From Anadara kagoshimensis (taxonomy: Eukaryota > Mollusca > Bivalvia > Arcoida > Arcidae), in contig CM037867.1 in the NCBI GenBank assembly GCA_021292105.1, positions 43,539,843-43,603,842 of the forward strand: 64,000 bases of DNA, in the 5' to 3' direction. The notes under the pieces were generated by a model, which had not been told where the DNA came from, did no database searches, and worked only from the letters and a program-made list of their open reading frames with translations. Made by a program: the position numbers and the translations under genes. Positions 52,429 through 55,400 of this stretch are shown here, one piece after another. Position 1 is the first letter of the stretch; every line of letters starts with the position of its first letter.

Positions 52429-55400
52429 GCGGTATTACTATATCCCCCCTCACCACTGGTGGCGGGGGATAATAAAATAAAACCTGGCAGCAAATGTGTA
52501 ATATAAATAAAATAATGTGTAATTATCTATTTTTGTTTTCCAGACATTTGAGATATTATTTTGAATTTCACTCATATAGACACTACCACAGCCAGTATAC
52601 AATATTTAGTATAACATTACAGTGTGTATTTTCATGGTAAATTGGTAACCCTGAAAATACAATACAAATATTTCTACTTCATTACACACAATATTGAATC
52701 AGATCCAAAGCACCCTGTCACAAATGTAATGTGAAAATGTTCCAAAGTAAATTCTAGAAATAACCACCCACATACATTTATTTGTATTTCCTAAACGGTT
52801 CATTTCCACATAATGTCTTTTTACATTTATACAAATCTATCCCTTGAGACAATGGACAGTAAACTTATTTATGGTCCTTAGACATTAACCAATCAATTAG
52901 TATACTTGTCCTCAAAGATTTCATCTTCTTAGAAGGTGTATAGAATTTACATTATCAGGTAGGGCATAGAATTACAAACTGTCAGGTAGGGCATGCTTCA
53001 CAACATTTAACATAATAATTCTGAATGATATTTACCAGGGAGCCTTTGTGTTTGTTCTCCTGGACTGGGCAATAAATGAGGCTGAGGCAAGCCTACTTGA
53101 CCAACTACCCCTGGTTGCCCATGTGACCCAGGTGGAATTTGTTGCCCACGAGGCCCTTGTGTACCCATTGGAAATGGCGGCCCAGGCACTTCTGATGGAC
53201 TAGGTTGACGTATTGGGATAAGCTTCGCCTGGGGCACTGGAGGACCTGGCTGTCCATGCGGCCCTGTGGGCCTTTGTTGACCAAGTGGCCCAGATGGCCT
53301 TTGTTGAATTTGCCCAGGGGGGCCAGTTTGGCCAAGGATTCTAGGAGGACCCTGTTCTAAGGGTATATCTGGTCTTGGTTCTTGTGATGATTCTCCTGAT
53401 AATGTACAAAATAATGGTTTATATACATCTTAAATATAAACAGAGGGGATTCACTCATGCAGCTTTTGTATTAATAAAGACTGACAGTTCAGTGAACTAT
53501 ACATGTGTATTTAAGAATGAAATGAAAACATTTAGACATTTCCTTAAACAGGTTTCACTGTAGATGAAAATTATAACAGTGGGTTAAACATTTCTACAAC
53601 AAGGGATTCATTGTCAACATCCTCACAAATAATCAAACATTTTCAAAACTGTAAACTGCTTTATATTGGTGCATATTGGTAAACATAATGGTGTAGTTTA
53701 ATTTTAGCATAATCAATTCCAGACTGAGCCATATAATACCTCTTTATATTACCATTTTTTACCCTGGAACCCGCAACTTTTAGTCAACAAGAGGCCCATG
53801 GGCCTGATATGCTCACCTGATAACTAATGGCTAGCTGATAGATTTAAAGAAAACATAAATACTAAACCCCATTGACTTTTTTCTTTACATCATAATGACC
53901 ATTGTACAAATACCTACAACATTCTAATATACATGCCTATACAAAAAGTTAATAGTTTTTGAGATAATTAACCATTTTGGTGTTGTTTCGCATCTGTGAC
54001 TTGACCTTTGAACCCATGACCTTTTTCTATACATCAAAATGATCGTTGTATCAATACCTACAACATTCTAATATACATGCCTATACAAAAAGTTTATAGT
54101 TTTCGAGATAATTAACCATTTCGGTGTTGTTTCGCATCTGTGACCTTGACCTTTGAACCCATGACCTTTTTCTATACATCAAAATGATCGTTGTATCAAT
54201 ACCTACAACATTCTAATATACATGCCTATACAAAAAGTTTATAGTTTTTGAGATAATTAACCATTTCGGTATTGTTTCGCATCTGTGACCTTGACCTTTG
54301 AACCCATGACCTTTTTCTATACATCAAAATGATCGTTGTTTCAATAGGTACAACATTCTAATATACATGCCTATACAAAAAGTTTATAGTTTTGAGATAA
54401 TTAACCATTTCGGTATTGTTTCGCATCTGTGACCTTGACCTTTGAACCCATGACCTTTTTCTATACATCAAAATGATCGTTGTTTCAATAGGTACAACAT
54501 TCTAATATACATGCCTATATAAAAATGTATAGTTTTCAAGATAATTAACTTTTTTGGTATTGTTTCGCATCTGTGACCTTGACCTTTGAACCAATGACCT
54601 TTTTCTATACATCAAAATGATTGTTGTATCAATACCTACAACATTCTAATATACATGCCAATACAAAAAGTTTATAGTTTTCGAGATAATTAACCATTTC
54701 AGTATTGTTTCCCATCTGTGACCTTGACCTTTGAACCCATGACCTTTTTCTATACATCAAAATGATCGATGTATCAATACCTACAACATTCTAATATACA
54801 TGCCTATACAAAAAGTTTATAGTTTTCGAGTTAATAATTATAATCAGAGGTAAAAAAAAAAGGTCACAATCTTCACAATTGACCTTGACCTCATTTTAAA
54901 AGATTCTAACAAGAAGATGTCAAAAGTGAAAACCCCATGTCATTATCTGGTCAAATAGTCAAGTTATAACAATTTGAAGCTATTTTATGATTTTTTCAAA
55001 ATTAAACGCAAAAACGCGTAACCTATTTTTTGTCAGAATTTCACAAAATGAACAAATTATAGGCTTAAGACCCTAGAGAAGCCAAATATCACATTAGATT
55101 TTTTCTCCAATCAATACTTTCGGAGAAGTAGATTTTTCAAGATTTTTGAACCCCTAGGTCACTGTGACCTAGTTTTGGTAGCCATGGCAACGCCATGAAC
55201 AAATTGCACCGACCCAGACATGCTTCTGACCAAGTTTGTTGAAATCTGCCAAGTACTTTCAGAGAAGAAGTCGAAAATGTGTGTTAACGACGCACGCACA
55301 CACGCACGCACGCACACACACTCATACACATGCTGCACCATACCATAAAAACCAGTATTCAGCATGTTACAAGAAAATAATAATAAAATTAACTATGTAA

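Noticed and set aside
51451..52510. Solo or paired LTRs of a retrotransposon
   Set aside because: The 30-bp direct repeats lack TG...CA ends, a primer-binding site and a polypurine tract.
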